Source: an uncultured Clostridia bacterium (GTDB taxonomy: Bacteria; Bacillota; Clostridia; Christensenellales; Borkfalkiaceae). Taken from it: a stretch of DNA of 44,659 nucleotides. The notes under the pieces were generated by a model. The model was not told where the DNA came from, ran no database searches, and worked only from the letters and a program-made list of their open reading frames with translations. A program made the translations under genes and the position numbers. This document shows positions 14,406 to 23,520 of the stretch, piece by piece (the first letter of the stretch is position 1; each line of letters starts with the position of its first letter). The stretch covers positions 1-44,659 of the forward strand of contig CAMUNT010000004.1 of the NCBI GenBank assembly GCA_947090365.1, written 5' to 3'.

Positions 14406-15956
14406 ATGGGCAAAATAAAATCGGCAATTATAACGGCGGTGCTCGTTGCGGCTATCGTAGTTCTTGCATTTTTTGCCACCGTGTCATTCCCTGTTGCGGG
14501 AACCGACAAGGTAAATAAATACAATTCGTTTTTAAGCAGTATAAGTCTGGGAAGCGATCTCACAGGCGAGGCGGTAGCCGTACTGTATCCCAAGGGCGTA
14601 ATTTCAGACGCCGACTATCAGTTCGGAATTCCCGAAGTTCCCGAAGAGGAAGACGATAAGTACGAAGAATCCAAGGAAAAGTACGACGAGTACGTTGAAA
14701 AATACGAACCGTTCGGCAGTGTCTGGGTTGAAAAGGAAGTTCTCGGCGAATACGACGGCGGGAAGGATTTTTCCGATAGCGTCAGAAAAGATGCGAAAAT
14801 AATTTCCGACAGACTTGAAGAGAAGGGCTATTCTTCGTTTTCGGTAGCCGTACGCGACGATTTCACGATAGTTGTTTCCGTTCCTACGAATTATTCGTAT
14901 TCGGATTACCGCGACGTCGAGTATACGAAAACAGAGGATTCCCGCTCCGACAAGCAGTCGGTTATAAGCACTACGCTCAAATTTATGGCGTACGACGGCA
15001 AGCTGTCGCTGAGAAACAGCGAAGTCGGCAAAAAAGGTTACGACAATATTTTAACGCCGATTAGTGCCGACGTCAATTCTTACTTCACTAACTTTTCGCC
15101 TTTGGCGCGTGCAGGCGGTTTTTACGTAAAAGTCGACCTCACGAAAGACGGCGTTAAACTGTTTGAAGAAGTATCGAAAAATATCGTTGACAACGCAAGC
15201 AGTGATAAGGCTATCGGTTTCTACGTGGGCGATAACCAGTTGCTTTCTCTGACTATTTCCGAAGCGATTTCGCAGGATAGCTTTCTTATAACCGTTTCGG
15301 ACAAGCAGAGTGCCGTAAACTACGCAACCATTCTCAACTCGTGCTTAAAAGGCAATTCGCTTGCACTCGATTACGGCACCGATAACGATATCGATGTTAT
15401 CTATACAGGTCCTGTTCTCGGCGATTATTCCGCGATATATCTTATGTGCGCGGTTCTGGCTTTAATGGTAGCGGCGATAGTATATTCGGCAATAAGATAC
15501 AGAATGCTGGGTTTCGTAAACGCGATAGTAATTTTAGTGTATTCACTGACTATTATCGTTGCGCTTCTGCTTATAGATATTCAGCTTACCGTTGCAGGTG
15601 CAATCTTCGCGGTTGCGGGGCTTGCGCTTCTGTGCGGAGTAAACTTCGCGGTATTTGAAAAGGTCAGAGGGGAAACTATGAAGGGCAAGACTATTCAGTC
15701 TGCCGTAAAATCCGCATACAAAAGCCTTTTAAAGGGCATTTTAGAGATTCACATCGTTCTCATTGCGGTTTCGCTCATTCTTGCGCTCGTCTGCGTAGGC
15801 GAAATTGCCTCGTGCGCAATGATATTCTTCATTGCATCGATTGCGTCGTATCTTCTTTACTGGTTCACACGGTTTATGTGGTTCGTGGTATCCTCGACAG
15901 TGCGTGATAAGTTTGCATTCTGCGGATTTAAGAGGGAGGAACTCGAAGATGACTAA
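14406..15956 (+). CDS. secD: Protein translocase subunit SecD, divergent
   Basis: A 516-residue SecD-like membrane protein, an RND-type partner of SecYEG that uses the proton-motive force to help pull exported proteins outward. The topology fits: one N-terminal helix (about 8-27), a large extracytoplasmic domain (about 30-345), then about five helices (about 345-505). The position after yajC and directly overlapping secF supports the call. It is unusual: the usual first motif GLDLxGG is replaced by GSDLTGE (about 48-54), and an acidic, Tyr-rich insert (about 77-100) follows. The stop overlaps the secF start by 8 bp. Function as a real SecD is likely but not proven. Confidence 0.82.
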   Translation: MGKIKSAIITAVLVAAIVVLAFFATVSFPVAGTDKVNKYNSFLSSISLGSDLTGEAVAVLYPKGVISDADYQFGIPEVPEEEDDKYEESKEKYDEYVEKYEPFGSVWVEKEVLGEYDGGKDFSDSVRKDAKIISDRLEEKGYSSFSVAVRDDFTIVVSVPTNYSYSDYRDVEYTKTEDSRSDKQSVISTTLKFMAYDGKLSLRNSEVGKKGYDNILTPISADVNSYFTNFSPLARAGGFYVKVDLTKDGVKLFEEVSKNIVDNASSDKAIGFYVGDNQLLSLTISEAISQDSFLITVSDKQSAVNYATILNSCLKGNSLALDYGTDNDIDVIYTGPVLGDYSAIYLMCAVLALMVAAIVYSAIRYRMLGFVNAIVILVYSLTIIVALLLIDIQLTVAGAIFAVAGLALLCGVNFAVFEKVRGETMKGKTIQSAVKSAYKSLLKGILEIHIVLIAVSLILALVCVGEIASCAMIFFIASIASYLLYWFTRFMWFVVSSTVRDKFAFCGFKREELEDD

Positions 15957-16926
15957 TTTGAAAATTTCTTCCAAAATGCACTTGTTTATAATAATATCCG
16001 TTATCGTGGCGGTCATAGGACTTGCCGTCGGTCTCGTTTGTCAATTTGTTTCAGACGGATATTTCAATTACGGAGCGGAGTTTAAAAGCTATAACACCGT
16101 AGAAATCAACTACGCTTACGTTGATTTCAGCGACGAAGCTGAGGTAATGGAAATCTGCGACGGCGTGTTCGATAAAGCGGGAGTGGGTTATTTTACGGTT
16201 GTTTCGGGCGAATCTTCCGAAGGCGGAAGAATTATCTTCAAATTCTACAAAGGTGTTGAAGAAAGTAAGCTTGCCGAAACAGCAACCGTCATTCAGGAGG
16301 CTTTTAAGGAAGCCAAGGGCGAAGGTGCACAAAGCAATGCTTACGTCCACGTGCTTGAAGCAAAGCTTAACGGCGGAAGGGTGTTGACCTATGCTTCGAT
16401 TGCGATTGTCTCTGCAATGGTTTTACAGTTCCTTTATTTTATCGTAAGATATAAAATTACTATGGCGTTCGGCGCTTTCCTTGCCAATATCCATAATCTC
16501 GTAATTTACGTGTCGCTGCTTGCAATAACGCGCGTGCCCGTCGGTATATCCGCAGTTGCGTTCGGTGCGCTCACCCTTATCGTTACGATGATTGCGTGCG
16601 GATACCTGTTTGACAGATACCGCCGTAATTTAAAGAAGGAATCATTTGCAAAGATCGACGGAGACGGTCAGACTGATATTTGCGTAAAAGAAAGTCTTAA
16701 AAATATTCTCTATCCCGTTGTAGGGGTAGCGACGGTTGCCGTAGTAATATTTGCACTGCTTTCAATCAGCGCGATGTCGGTATTGACAATTTTAACGCCT
16801 GCGTTGCTCGCGGTTTTAAGCGTAGCTTCCGCTATGTACGGTTCGGCGTTCTTTGTGCCTTCCGTTTACACGCGCATCAAGCGCATAGGCGATACAGTCA
16901 AAGTCCGCTCTAAAAATAAAAAATAA
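15949..16926 (+). CDS. secF: Protein translocase subunit SecF, divergent
   Basis: A 325-residue SecF-like protein with an N-terminal helix (about 11-31), an extracytoplasmic domain (about 32-145) and a bundle of about five C-terminal helices. ATG 15949 is used, because the longer reading frame upstream lies inside secD and lacks a ribosome-binding site; AGAGGGAGGA at 15931-15940 supports this start. The transmembrane-4-like motif FDRYRRNLKK (about 224-233) resembles the FDRIREN box of SecF. As in its partner SecD, the usual FTGG motif of the first periplasmic segment is missing (FKSYN stands there). A GC-rich terminator follows. Confidence 0.82.
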   Translation: MTNLKISSKMHLFIIISVIVAVIGLAVGLVCQFVSDGYFNYGAEFKSYNTVEINYAYVDFSDEAEVMEICDGVFDKAGVGYFTVVSGESSEGGRIIFKFYKGVEESKLAETATVIQEAFKEAKGEGAQSNAYVHVLEAKLNGGRVLTYASIAIVSAMVLQFLYFIVRYKITMAFGAFLANIHNLVIYVSLLAITRVPVGISAVAFGALTLIVTMIACGYLFDRYRRNLKKESFAKIDGDGQTDICVKESLKNILYPVVGVATVAVVIFALLSISAMSVLTILTPALLAVLSVASAMYGSAFFVPSVYTRIKRIGDTVKVRSKNKK

Positions 16927-16940
16927 TAATAAAATGTATT

Positions 16941-16970
16941 GGGGCGGGGTTTTAACCCGCCCCTTGTGTT
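16941..16970 (+). terminator. Terminator of secDF
   Basis: An 8-bp all-GC stem (16941-16948 / 16956-16963) followed by TTGTGTTTT. Confidence 0.85.
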
Positions 16971-17010
16971 TTCGATTACTATAAGCTGCCTGCTTATAGA
17001 AACCGAAAAC
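16968..17010. repeat. 19-bp imperfect inverted repeat before recJ
   Basis: Arms 16968-16986 and 16992-17010 pair over 19 positions with two mismatches around a TGCCT loop. It directly follows the secDF terminator and ends 18 bp before the recJ start codon. It may be a second terminator, an operator or a structured leader; the sequence does not decide. Confidence 0.6.
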
Positions 17011-17028
17011 AACTTTGTTGAAAACGCT

Positions 17029-19344
17029 ATGAAAAAAATAATTCCCGAATACGAATTTTCGGCAGAACAGTTAAATACCGTAAGACAGCTCGCAACAAAT
17101 TGCGGGCTTTTGGAGGATACCGTAAAAATTCTGTACGGAAGGGGAATAGACGATAAAGAAAAAATAACTTCCTTTATCCGACCTTCGCGCGAACAGTTTA
17201 TTTCGCCCTTTAAAATGAGCGGTATGTCCGAAGCCGTCGCGCTCATTACGCGTGCCCGCGACGAAAACTGGTCGGTTGCCGTATACGGCGACTACGATGC
17301 CGACGGCGTTTGTGCGTCTACGATTATGTACCGCGCTTTGTGCGATTTCGGGATTGTTCCCGTAATTTTCGTTCCCGAACGGCGCGACGGCTATGGACTT
17401 AATAAGACGTCGATAGATAGCATTTTCGACGAGCATTTCCCTCAGCTTTTCATTACCGTCGACTGCGGAATTTCCTGTGCGGAAGAAGTCGAGTACATAA
17501 AGGAGCAGGGCGCTGAGGTAATCGTTACCGACCATCACGAACTGCCCGATACGATACCCGATTGCATCTGTATAAATCCCAAATTCAACGACGGTTATAT
17601 TTACGATAACCTGTGCGGTGCGGGTGTTGCTTTAAAGGTTGCAGTCGCGCTTAACGGAGAGTCCGCTTATCAGTATCTCGATTTTGCAACTATTGCAACC
17701 GTTGCAGACAGCGTGCCTCTGACGGGTGAAAACAGAAGTATAGTCTGTGAAGGATTAAAGCTTATAAACGACAGCCCCCGTTCGTGTTATTCTTCGCTTT
17801 TCAATAAGGCGGACAGTGCGGTTACCGCACAAACGGTTGCATTCTCTCTTGCACCTAAGATAAATGCCGCAGGAAGAATGGGGGATGCAAATTCCGCTCT
17901 CCGTCTGTTTACCGAAACGGACGAAAACGAAATTTTCAATTTGTCTGCAAAGCTTACCGCTTACAATCTCGAACGCCAGAAATACTGCGACGAGCTGTAT
18001 GCAAGCGCGAAGCAGAAAATAAAGGAAAAGGGCGCTTACGGCAAAGTAATTATGCTTTGGGACGAAAACTGGAATACGGGTTTCGTCGGCATCGTTGCCG
18101 CCCGTCTTGCGGAAGAATACGCGCGCCCCGCGCTTCTGTTCGTCAAAAACGGCAATATGCTTAAAGGCTCGGTGCGTTCGGTTGAAAATATTAACGTGTT
18201 CGAGGCGCTTAAAGCCTGCGAGGAATGTATCGCCGAATTCGGCGGTCACGCACAGGCCGCGGGCGTAAATATAGAAATAGAAAACTTCGAAAAGCTTGAA
18301 GAGCAGTTAAATAAATATCTTTCAGAAAAATATTCACCCTTTGATTTCGAGCATACGGTATATATCAGCGGAAAGCTTGAAAGGTGCTATTCCGAGCGCT
18401 TCGCGCACGAGCTTGAAATGCTTGAACCCTTCGGGGTGGGCAACCGGCGTCCTATGTTCGTAATAGAGGAAGGCGTGTCGGAAGCAAACCCTGTAAAGCC
18501 TGCGTCACCCCATATTTCGATAAAGAGCGACAAGCTTGACCTGATGTTTTTCAGCGGTGCAAAATTCAACTATCTTTTGAACAGTCACGCACCCAAAAGC
18601 TACGTTTTCGAATACAACGTTTCTAAATTCCGCGGAAGAGAATACGTAAAAGGTTACGTCCGCGACGTAGTAACGGACAGGGACGCCGGCAGGTACTGTG
18701 CGGAAGAGATAGCCGTAAACAATATTTTAACGCTTGCCTGCCCGAAATCCGACTGTGAAATTTATGAAAAAACGCACGCGGAAATAGACGAAATTTTGTC
18801 GGCCGGCGCAAGCTACGGTACGCTGTACGTTGCGACAGATTACGCTACTCTCGCAAGCTATAAAAATATTGAAAAATTCCCTGTCGAGCTGTTCACTCTC
18901 TCGTCGGGTAACCTTGCCGACGCAGTACTCGTTTCACCGTTGCCCGACTGTGATTTAAGCGGTTTCAAGCGTATAATTTTCCTTGACCGCCAGCCCGACG
19001 GCGTAAGGTATCGGCTTAACGGTAAAAATATAATTATGTGCAGTGATATTTGCGGGTATAATTATATTAAGTCTTTGTCCTCCGAAAGAGGTGATCTGCT
19101 GAAAATATTTTCGGCCGTCGTTGCAAACGGGGGTATGATAACGGGTGCGGACAGCGGAGAAGTTGCGCTTAAAAGCAGAATTTGCCCGTCGGCAGTAGAG
19201 GCGGCTTTCGCTTTCGAGGTATTCCGTCAGTTGCTTTTAATATCTTTCGAAGACGGAAAATTCAGGCTGTTCCGCGGTGTAAAAACCGATTTGGCAAATT
19301 CGGAATTGTATAATACAGTAAATGCTGTTAAAGAAAAGTTATGA
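17029..19344 (+). CDS. recJ: Single-stranded-DNA-specific exonuclease RecJ
   Basis: A 771-residue RecJ, a 5'-3' exonuclease on single-stranded DNA used in recombination and mismatch repair. DHH-family motifs: VYGDYDADGVCAS (motif I, GDYDADG at 87-93), TVDCG (143-147), TDHHELPD (motif III, DHH at 168-170) and the DHHA1 motif GGHAQAAG at 405-412. The C-terminal 200 residues form the extra domain seen in long Firmicutes RecJ proteins. I use ATG 17029, since the upstream in-frame extension passes through the secDF terminator; no good Shine-Dalgarno sequence is visible. The stop overlaps relA by 4 bp (ATGA). Confidence 0.94.
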   Translation: MKKIIPEYEFSAEQLNTVRQLATNCGLLEDTVKILYGRGIDDKEKITSFIRPSREQFISPFKMSGMSEAVALITRARDENWSVAVYGDYDADGVCASTIMYRALCDFGIVPVIFVPERRDGYGLNKTSIDSIFDEHFPQLFITVDCGISCAEEVEYIKEQGAEVIVTDHHELPDTIPDCICINPKFNDGYIYDNLCGAGVALKVAVALNGESAYQYLDFATIATVADSVPLTGENRSIVCEGLKLINDSPRSCYSSLFNKADSAVTAQTVAFSLAPKINAAGRMGDANSALRLFTETDENEIFNLSAKLTAYNLERQKYCDELYASAKQKIKEKGAYGKVIMLWDENWNTGFVGIVAARLAEEYARPALLFVKNGNMLKGSVRSVENINVFEALKACEECIAEFGGHAQAAGVNIEIENFEKLEEQLNKYLSEKYSPFDFEHTVYISGKLERCYSERFAHELEMLEPFGVGNRRPMFVIEEGVSEANPVKPASPHISIKSDKLDLMFFSGAKFNYLLNSHAPKSYVFEYNVSKFRGREYVKGYVRDVVTDRDAGRYCAEEIAVNNILTLACPKSDCEIYEKTHAEIDEILSAGASYGTLYVATDYATLASYKNIEKFPVELFTLSSGNLADAVLVSPLPDCDLSGFKRIIFLDRQPDGVRYRLNGKNIIMCSDICGYNYIKSLSSERGDLLKIFSAVVANGGMITGADSGEVALKSRICPSAVEAAFAFEVFRQLLLISFEDGKFRLFRGVKTDLANSELYNTVNAVKEKL

Positions 19345-21470
19345 AAACCGTACTTGATAAAATTTCAGAAAATTATCCCGAAAACGACAGAGAACTGTTG
19401 TTTTCCGCGTACCGCTACGCCGACCAGATGCACGAGGGGCAGAAACGCGCCTCGGGCGAGCCTTACTTTACTCATCCTTGCGCGGTGGCGGAAATATTAA
19501 TAAATTTAGGTATGGATACGCCGTCTGTTGCGGCGGCTTTTCTCCACGACGTAATCGAAGATACGCCCGCAACCTGCGACGACGTGCGCGCCCGCTTCGG
19601 CGAAGAAATTCTTACGCTCGTCGACGGAGTTACCAAGCTCGATAAAATCCGCTTTGCCTCTCACGAGGAAGAGGATGCCGAAAACTTCCGCAAAATGTTC
19701 GTAGCAATGGCAAACGACGTCAGGGTAATTATAATCAAGCTTGCCGACAGGCTTCACAATATGCGCTCGCTCAATTACCTTTCAAATGAAAGACAACAGC
19801 GCATTGCCAAAGAAACGCTTGAAATTTTCACACCGCTTGCGGGCAGACTCGGTATTTCGCAGATTAAGTGCGAGCTTGAAGATTTGTGTTTAAAATATCT
19901 CGACCCCGAAAGCTACGAATATCTCGTTACCAACATTCACCAAAAATTAGAAGAGCGTAAAACTTTCGTCAATACCGTCGTTTCCGAGCTGAAACAGCTT
20001 TTAAAAGAAAGCGGTGTCAAGGGCGAGGTTTTCGGCAGACCCAAGCATTTTTATTCAATATATAAGAAAATGAAAAAACAGGGTAAGACGCTCGACCAGA
20101 TTTACGATTTGTCCGCCGTCCGCGTAATCGTCGCAACCATTGACGAATGCTACGAGATTTTAGGTAAAATCCACAAGCAGTGGAAACCGGTTCCCGGGCG
20201 CATTAAGGACTATATCGCAACGCCTAAGCGCAATATGTATCAGTCGCTTCATACGACGGTAGTTACCAACTTCGGGCAATACTTTGAAATTCAGATACGC
20301 ACGCAGGAAATGCACCGTATGGCGGAGTTCGGTATTGCGGCGCACTGGCGTTATAAAGAGCAGAAAACAAGTGAAACAGGCTTCGACGCCCGCCTTGCGT
20401 GGATACGCGACGTAATGGACTGGCAGGGCAGTTTAAACGATTCAAAGGAGTTTGTCGACTCGCTTAAAACCGATTTATATTCTAACGAGCTTTTGGTATT
20501 CACTCCCCACGGCAAAGTAATTTCACTGCCGTTGGAGGCAACGCCCGTAGATTTTGCTTATGCAATACATTCACAGGTCGGCAACAAATGCGTGGGTGCA
20601 AAGGTAAACGGCCGAATCGTTCCCTTAAATTCGTCGCTGAGTACGGGCGACGTTGTCGAAATTCTGACTTCGGCAACCGCAAAAGGCCCGTCGTGGGACT
20701 GGCTTAAATTCGTTAAATCGGGCTCTACCCGCGCAAAAATCCGCGCGTTTTTTAAACGCGAAATGAAGGATGAAAATGCAAAAACGGGCAGGGCAATGCT
20801 CGAAATGGAAGCAAAAAAGAGGGGATATAACCTTGCCGATTTATTAACGGAAGAATCTTTTAAACGCCTTTCCAACAAGCTTGTTTTTTCGTCAGTAAAT
20901 GAAATGATGGCTTCAATCGGATACGGTGCGGTCAGTGTAAATTCGGTAATTTTCAAGCTTATCGACTACTACAAAAAGGAAGTTCCCAAATCCGTAGCGA
21001 ACTTATCGGAAGGCAAGACGGGGCACGCTAATGCGGGCGGAGTTGCGGTAAAGGGGTTAAACGGTCTGTTGGTCAAATTCGCGCATTGCTGTAACCCCGT
21101 ACCGGGGGACGAAATCGTCGGTTTCGTGTCGCGCGGACGGGGAGTGATTATTCACCGCGCGGACTGCCCGAATATTATAAACGAGGACGCCGAACGTATT
21201 CAGCCCGCACAGTGGACGGGCGAACAGTCCGAATTTATCGCGGGTCTTAAAATAGTCGCCGAGGACGATAACGGGCTGGTGGCATTCATTTCCGCGGAAA
21301 TAGCTTCGCTTAAACTTAGTATGACCACTATAAACGGCAGAATAACCAAGGATAGCAACGCAGAGTTCGATATAAGAATTAAAATCAATAAGCGTTCCGA
21401 TATAGATTTACTCGTCAACCGTATCAAAAGGGATAAACGCGTAATAGACGTTTTCAGGACTACGAAATGA
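19341..21470 (+). CDS. relA: Bifunctional (p)ppGpp synthetase/hydrolase RelA/SpoT (Rel)
   Basis: A 709-residue long RSH protein that makes and degrades the stringent-response alarmone (p)ppGpp. Domains in order: HD hydrolase (His45, HD at 69-70, ED at 73-74), synthetase with the RVIV and YQSLHTTV segments (about 256-304), TGS (about 380-440, including VFTPHGKVISLP), a zinc-finger/helical part with HCCNPVPGDEIVGF (about 577-590), and a C-terminal ACT domain (about 635-709). The intact HD motifs suggest that hydrolase activity is kept. It overlaps recJ and the next gene by 4 bp each. Confidence 0.95.
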   Translation: MKTVLDKISENYPENDRELLFSAYRYADQMHEGQKRASGEPYFTHPCAVAEILINLGMDTPSVAAAFLHDVIEDTPATCDDVRARFGEEILTLVDGVTKLDKIRFASHEEEDAENFRKMFVAMANDVRVIIIKLADRLHNMRSLNYLSNERQQRIAKETLEIFTPLAGRLGISQIKCELEDLCLKYLDPESYEYLVTNIHQKLEERKTFVNTVVSELKQLLKESGVKGEVFGRPKHFYSIYKKMKKQGKTLDQIYDLSAVRVIVATIDECYEILGKIHKQWKPVPGRIKDYIATPKRNMYQSLHTTVVTNFGQYFEIQIRTQEMHRMAEFGIAAHWRYKEQKTSETGFDARLAWIRDVMDWQGSLNDSKEFVDSLKTDLYSNELLVFTPHGKVISLPLEATPVDFAYAIHSQVGNKCVGAKVNGRIVPLNSSLSTGDVVEILTSATAKGPSWDWLKFVKSGSTRAKIRAFFKREMKDENAKTGRAMLEMEAKKRGYNLADLLTEESFKRLSNKLVFSSVNEMMASIGYGAVSVNSVIFKLIDYYKKEVPKSVANLSEGKTGHANAGGVAVKGLNGLLVKFAHCCNPVPGDEIVGFVSRGRGVIIHRADCPNIINEDAERIQPAQWTGEQSEFIAGLKIVAEDDNGLVAFISAEIASLKLSMTTINGRITKDSNAEFDIRIKINKRSDIDLLVNRIKRDKRVIDVFRTTK

Positions 21471-22075
21471 TACGCATTTTCAAAGTATTGCCAAAGGGCT
21501 TCGGATGTAATTCTTATATCTGCACTGCCGACGGTAAGACGGCGGTCGTAGTGGACTGCGCAGATAAAAGCGTGTATAACGAATGCGAAAAACGGGGGTT
21601 TACGCCTGTTGCCGTACTTTTGACGCACGGCCATTTCGACCACGTCGGCGGGTGCGGAGAGTTCTTTTCGCAAGGCGTTCCTATTTACTGCGGTCAGTTT
21701 GAAAAGGACTGTATTTTCAGTGAGGAAAACCGCTCTCTATTCGGGGGCGTATACATTCCCGAATTTGAAATTTACAAAACCTTAAATGACGGCGACATAA
21801 TCACGCTCGCGGGAATGGATTTCGAAGTTGTTCTGACGGCGGGGCATACCGCAGGCGGAGTTTGCTACCGATGCGGAAACAATCTGTTTACGGGCGATAC
21901 GCTGTTTTTGGGAAGAATAGGAAGAACCGATTTATACGGCGGTGATTTCAGAACGCTTTGCGCAAGCATTAAAAAGCTGTATGCGCTCAACGGTAATTTT
22001 ACCGTATACTGCGGACACGGCGAAGAAACCGAGCTCGATTACGAGCGCAAATATAATCAATATGTTAAATACTAA
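21467..22075 (+). CDS. MBL-fold metallo-hydrolase (glyoxalase II-like)
   Basis: A 202-residue metallo-beta-lactamase-fold hydrolase. The metal-binding motif THGHFDHVGG (about 54-63) gives His-x-His-x-Asp-His. Further ligands are in TAGHTAGGVCY (about 124-134) and the aspartate of FTGDTLFLGRIGRTDL (about 140-155), and the last histidine is in YCGHGEET (about 183-190). This arrangement is that of the glyoxalase II/YcbL-type group, which often acts on thioesters, but the substrate is unknown. It overlaps relA by 4 bp and hemZ by 14 bp, so it is translated as part of the recJ-relA-hemZ run. This order is often seen in Firmicutes. Confidence 0.9.
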   Translation: MIRIFKVLPKGFGCNSYICTADGKTAVVVDCADKSVYNECEKRGFTPVAVLLTHGHFDHVGGCGEFFSQGVPIYCGQFEKDCIFSEENRSLFGGVYIPEFEIYKTLNDGDIITLAGMDFEVVLTAGHTAGGVCYRCGNNLFTGDTLFLGRIGRTDLYGGDFRTLCASIKKLYALNGNFTVYCGHGEETELDYERKYNQYVKY

Positions 22076-23417
22076 TTCGGAAACCCTGCGTCCCGAAATA
22101 ATGGATATGCTCCGCGCATTCGACAGCGAAGAAGAGGATTTTACCCATTATTTTTCATTCGGCGGGGGTAAATTTTTCAACTCGATAGAATATAACGGCG
22201 TTTTCTACGATTTCGAGAACGAGGAAGAAGTCGAAAACGACCTGATTTTCAAGCGCCTTGCTAAAAGGTACTGCAAGCTTGCTTTTTACAGCGTTCTTTC
22301 AAAGGTCAAGGGTTCGCTTGTCTGGGGCGCGCTTACGGGAATACGCCCTACTAAGCTTGCGTATACGGAACGGACGGAAGGGCGCGATTTTCGTGAACTT
22401 TTCAAACAAATGGACGTAAGCGAAAAAAAGACGGCGCTGGTAGGGCGGATACTTTCCGTACAGGAACCGGTATACGCAAACAGGGGCGGACAGGATCTGT
22501 TCGTAAGTATTCCGTTTTGTCCGACAAAATGCGAATACTGCTCGTTTATAACCGCACCCGTAAGCGCAACGCAGAAATATATAGACGAATATATCGAATG
22601 CCTCGTGCGCGAAATAGAAGCGGTTAAGCCTCTTATCAAAAATCTTAAAAGCATATACGTTGGGGGAGGAACGCCCTTCGTTTTAAGCGAAGAACATTTA
22701 ACGCGAATTTATCTGGCTTTAAACGGACTTAACCCCGAAGAGTACACCGTAGAGGCAGGCAGACCCGACGTATTCACCGATGAAAAGTTAAAGCTGTCAA
22801 AGCAGTTCGGCGTTACGCGCATTTGCGTAAATCCGCAGTCCTTCAACGATAAAACGCTTGAGGCGATAGGCAGACGGCACACCGCAGAACAGACCGAAAG
22901 CGCATTTCGTCTTGCAAGGAAGTACGGCTTCGATATCAATCTGGACTTAATTGCAGGTCTTGCCGACGAAACGGTTGCCGACTTCGAAAGGTCGTTAATG
23001 CGCGCCGTTTCATTAAATCCCGAAAACGTTACGGTGCATACTCTGTCTTTAAAGTCGGGCGCGAAATTAAAAGAACGCGTAAAAAGGCTTAATGTCGCGG
23101 GTATCTCCGATATGGTAGAGCTTTCCGATAAGCTTCTGACGGAAGCGGGATATGCGCCGTATTATCTTTACCGTCAGAAATATCAGGCGGGCGGACTTGA
23201 AAACGTAGGCTGGTGCAGACCGGGCAAAGAGTGCGTATACAATATCGACGTAATGGAGGAAATTTCAGATAATATCGCAGTGGGCGCGAACGCAATTTCA
23301 AAAAAGCTTTTCAGCGAAGACAGGATAGAGCGTTACGCATCTCCCAAAGATCTGGTTACTTATATAAATAAAGTAAATAAAAATATCATTGAAAGAAACA
23401 GACTTTTCAACGAATAA
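22062..23417 (+). CDS. hemZ: Radical SAM coproporphyrinogen dehydrogenase-like protein HemZ
   Basis: A 451-residue HemZ-type radical SAM protein of the HemN/HemW superfamily. The cluster motif is Cys153-Cys157-Cys160 in PFCPTKCEYC. A YVGGGTPFVLSEEHL block (about 203-217) and the NPQSFND segment are typical. An N-terminal domain of about 140 residues with LTGIRPTKLAY marks the HemZ subgroup. HemZ was named for anaerobic coproporphyrinogen III oxidation, but many bacteria with HemZ make no haem, so the true role is open. No other haem gene is in the window. ATG 22062 lies inside the end of the upstream gene; a longer upstream reading lies wholly inside that gene. Confidence 0.88.
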   Translation: MLNTNSETLRPEIMDMLRAFDSEEEDFTHYFSFGGGKFFNSIEYNGVFYDFENEEEVENDLIFKRLAKRYCKLAFYSVLSKVKGSLVWGALTGIRPTKLAYTERTEGRDFRELFKQMDVSEKKTALVGRILSVQEPVYANRGGQDLFVSIPFCPTKCEYCSFITAPVSATQKYIDEYIECLVREIEAVKPLIKNLKSIYVGGGTPFVLSEEHLTRIYLALNGLNPEEYTVEAGRPDVFTDEKLKLSKQFGVTRICVNPQSFNDKTLEAIGRRHTAEQTESAFRLARKYGFDINLDLIAGLADETVADFERSLMRAVSLNPENVTVHTLSLKSGAKLKERVKRLNVAGISDMVELSDKLLTEAGYAPYYLYRQKYQAGGLENVGWCRPGKECVYNIDVMEEISDNIAVGANAISKKLFSEDRIERYASPKDLVTYINKVNKNIIERNRLFNE

Positions 23418-23420
23418 AAT

Positions 23421-23447
23421 AAACCGCGCTTTGATAAAGCGCGGTTT
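23421..23447 (+). terminator. Terminator of the recJ-relA-hemZ run
   Basis: A 12-bp perfect stem (23421-23432 / 23436-23447) with a GAT loop and T's at the end of the right arm, 3 bp after hemZ. Confidence 0.85.
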
Positions 23448-23487
23448 ATAATTATAACCAGAATTTGTCAGATTTTTTCATAAAATC

Positions 23488-23516
23488 TTGACATTCGAGT
23501 AATGTAATGATAAAAT
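23488..23516 (+). promoter_or_regulatory. Promoter of the pectin-locus operon
   Basis: A consensus TTGACA (23488-23493), a 17-bp spacer and TAAAAT (23511-23516). The predicted RNA start falls at or next to an ATG at 23521 that opens a 27-codon reading frame. Confidence 0.78.
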
Positions 23517-23520
23517 ATAT

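Noticed and set aside
15832..15948. Longer N-terminus for SecF
   Set aside because: The extra 39 codons lie entirely inside secD in another frame and precede the clear Shine-Dalgarno site and signal-anchor helix.
16939..17028. Longer N-terminus for RecJ
   Set aside because: The upstream codons lie in the secDF terminator and the inverted repeat, and RecJ homologues begin near the later methionine.
21942..22061. Longer N-terminus for HemZ
   Set aside because: It lies entirely within the MBL-fold gene and reads like out-of-frame sequence; ATG 22062 gives the normal HemZ start.
22062..23417. Haem biosynthesis locus inferred from HemZ
   Set aside because: No other haem gene is nearby and HemZ-like proteins are common in bacteria that do not make haem.
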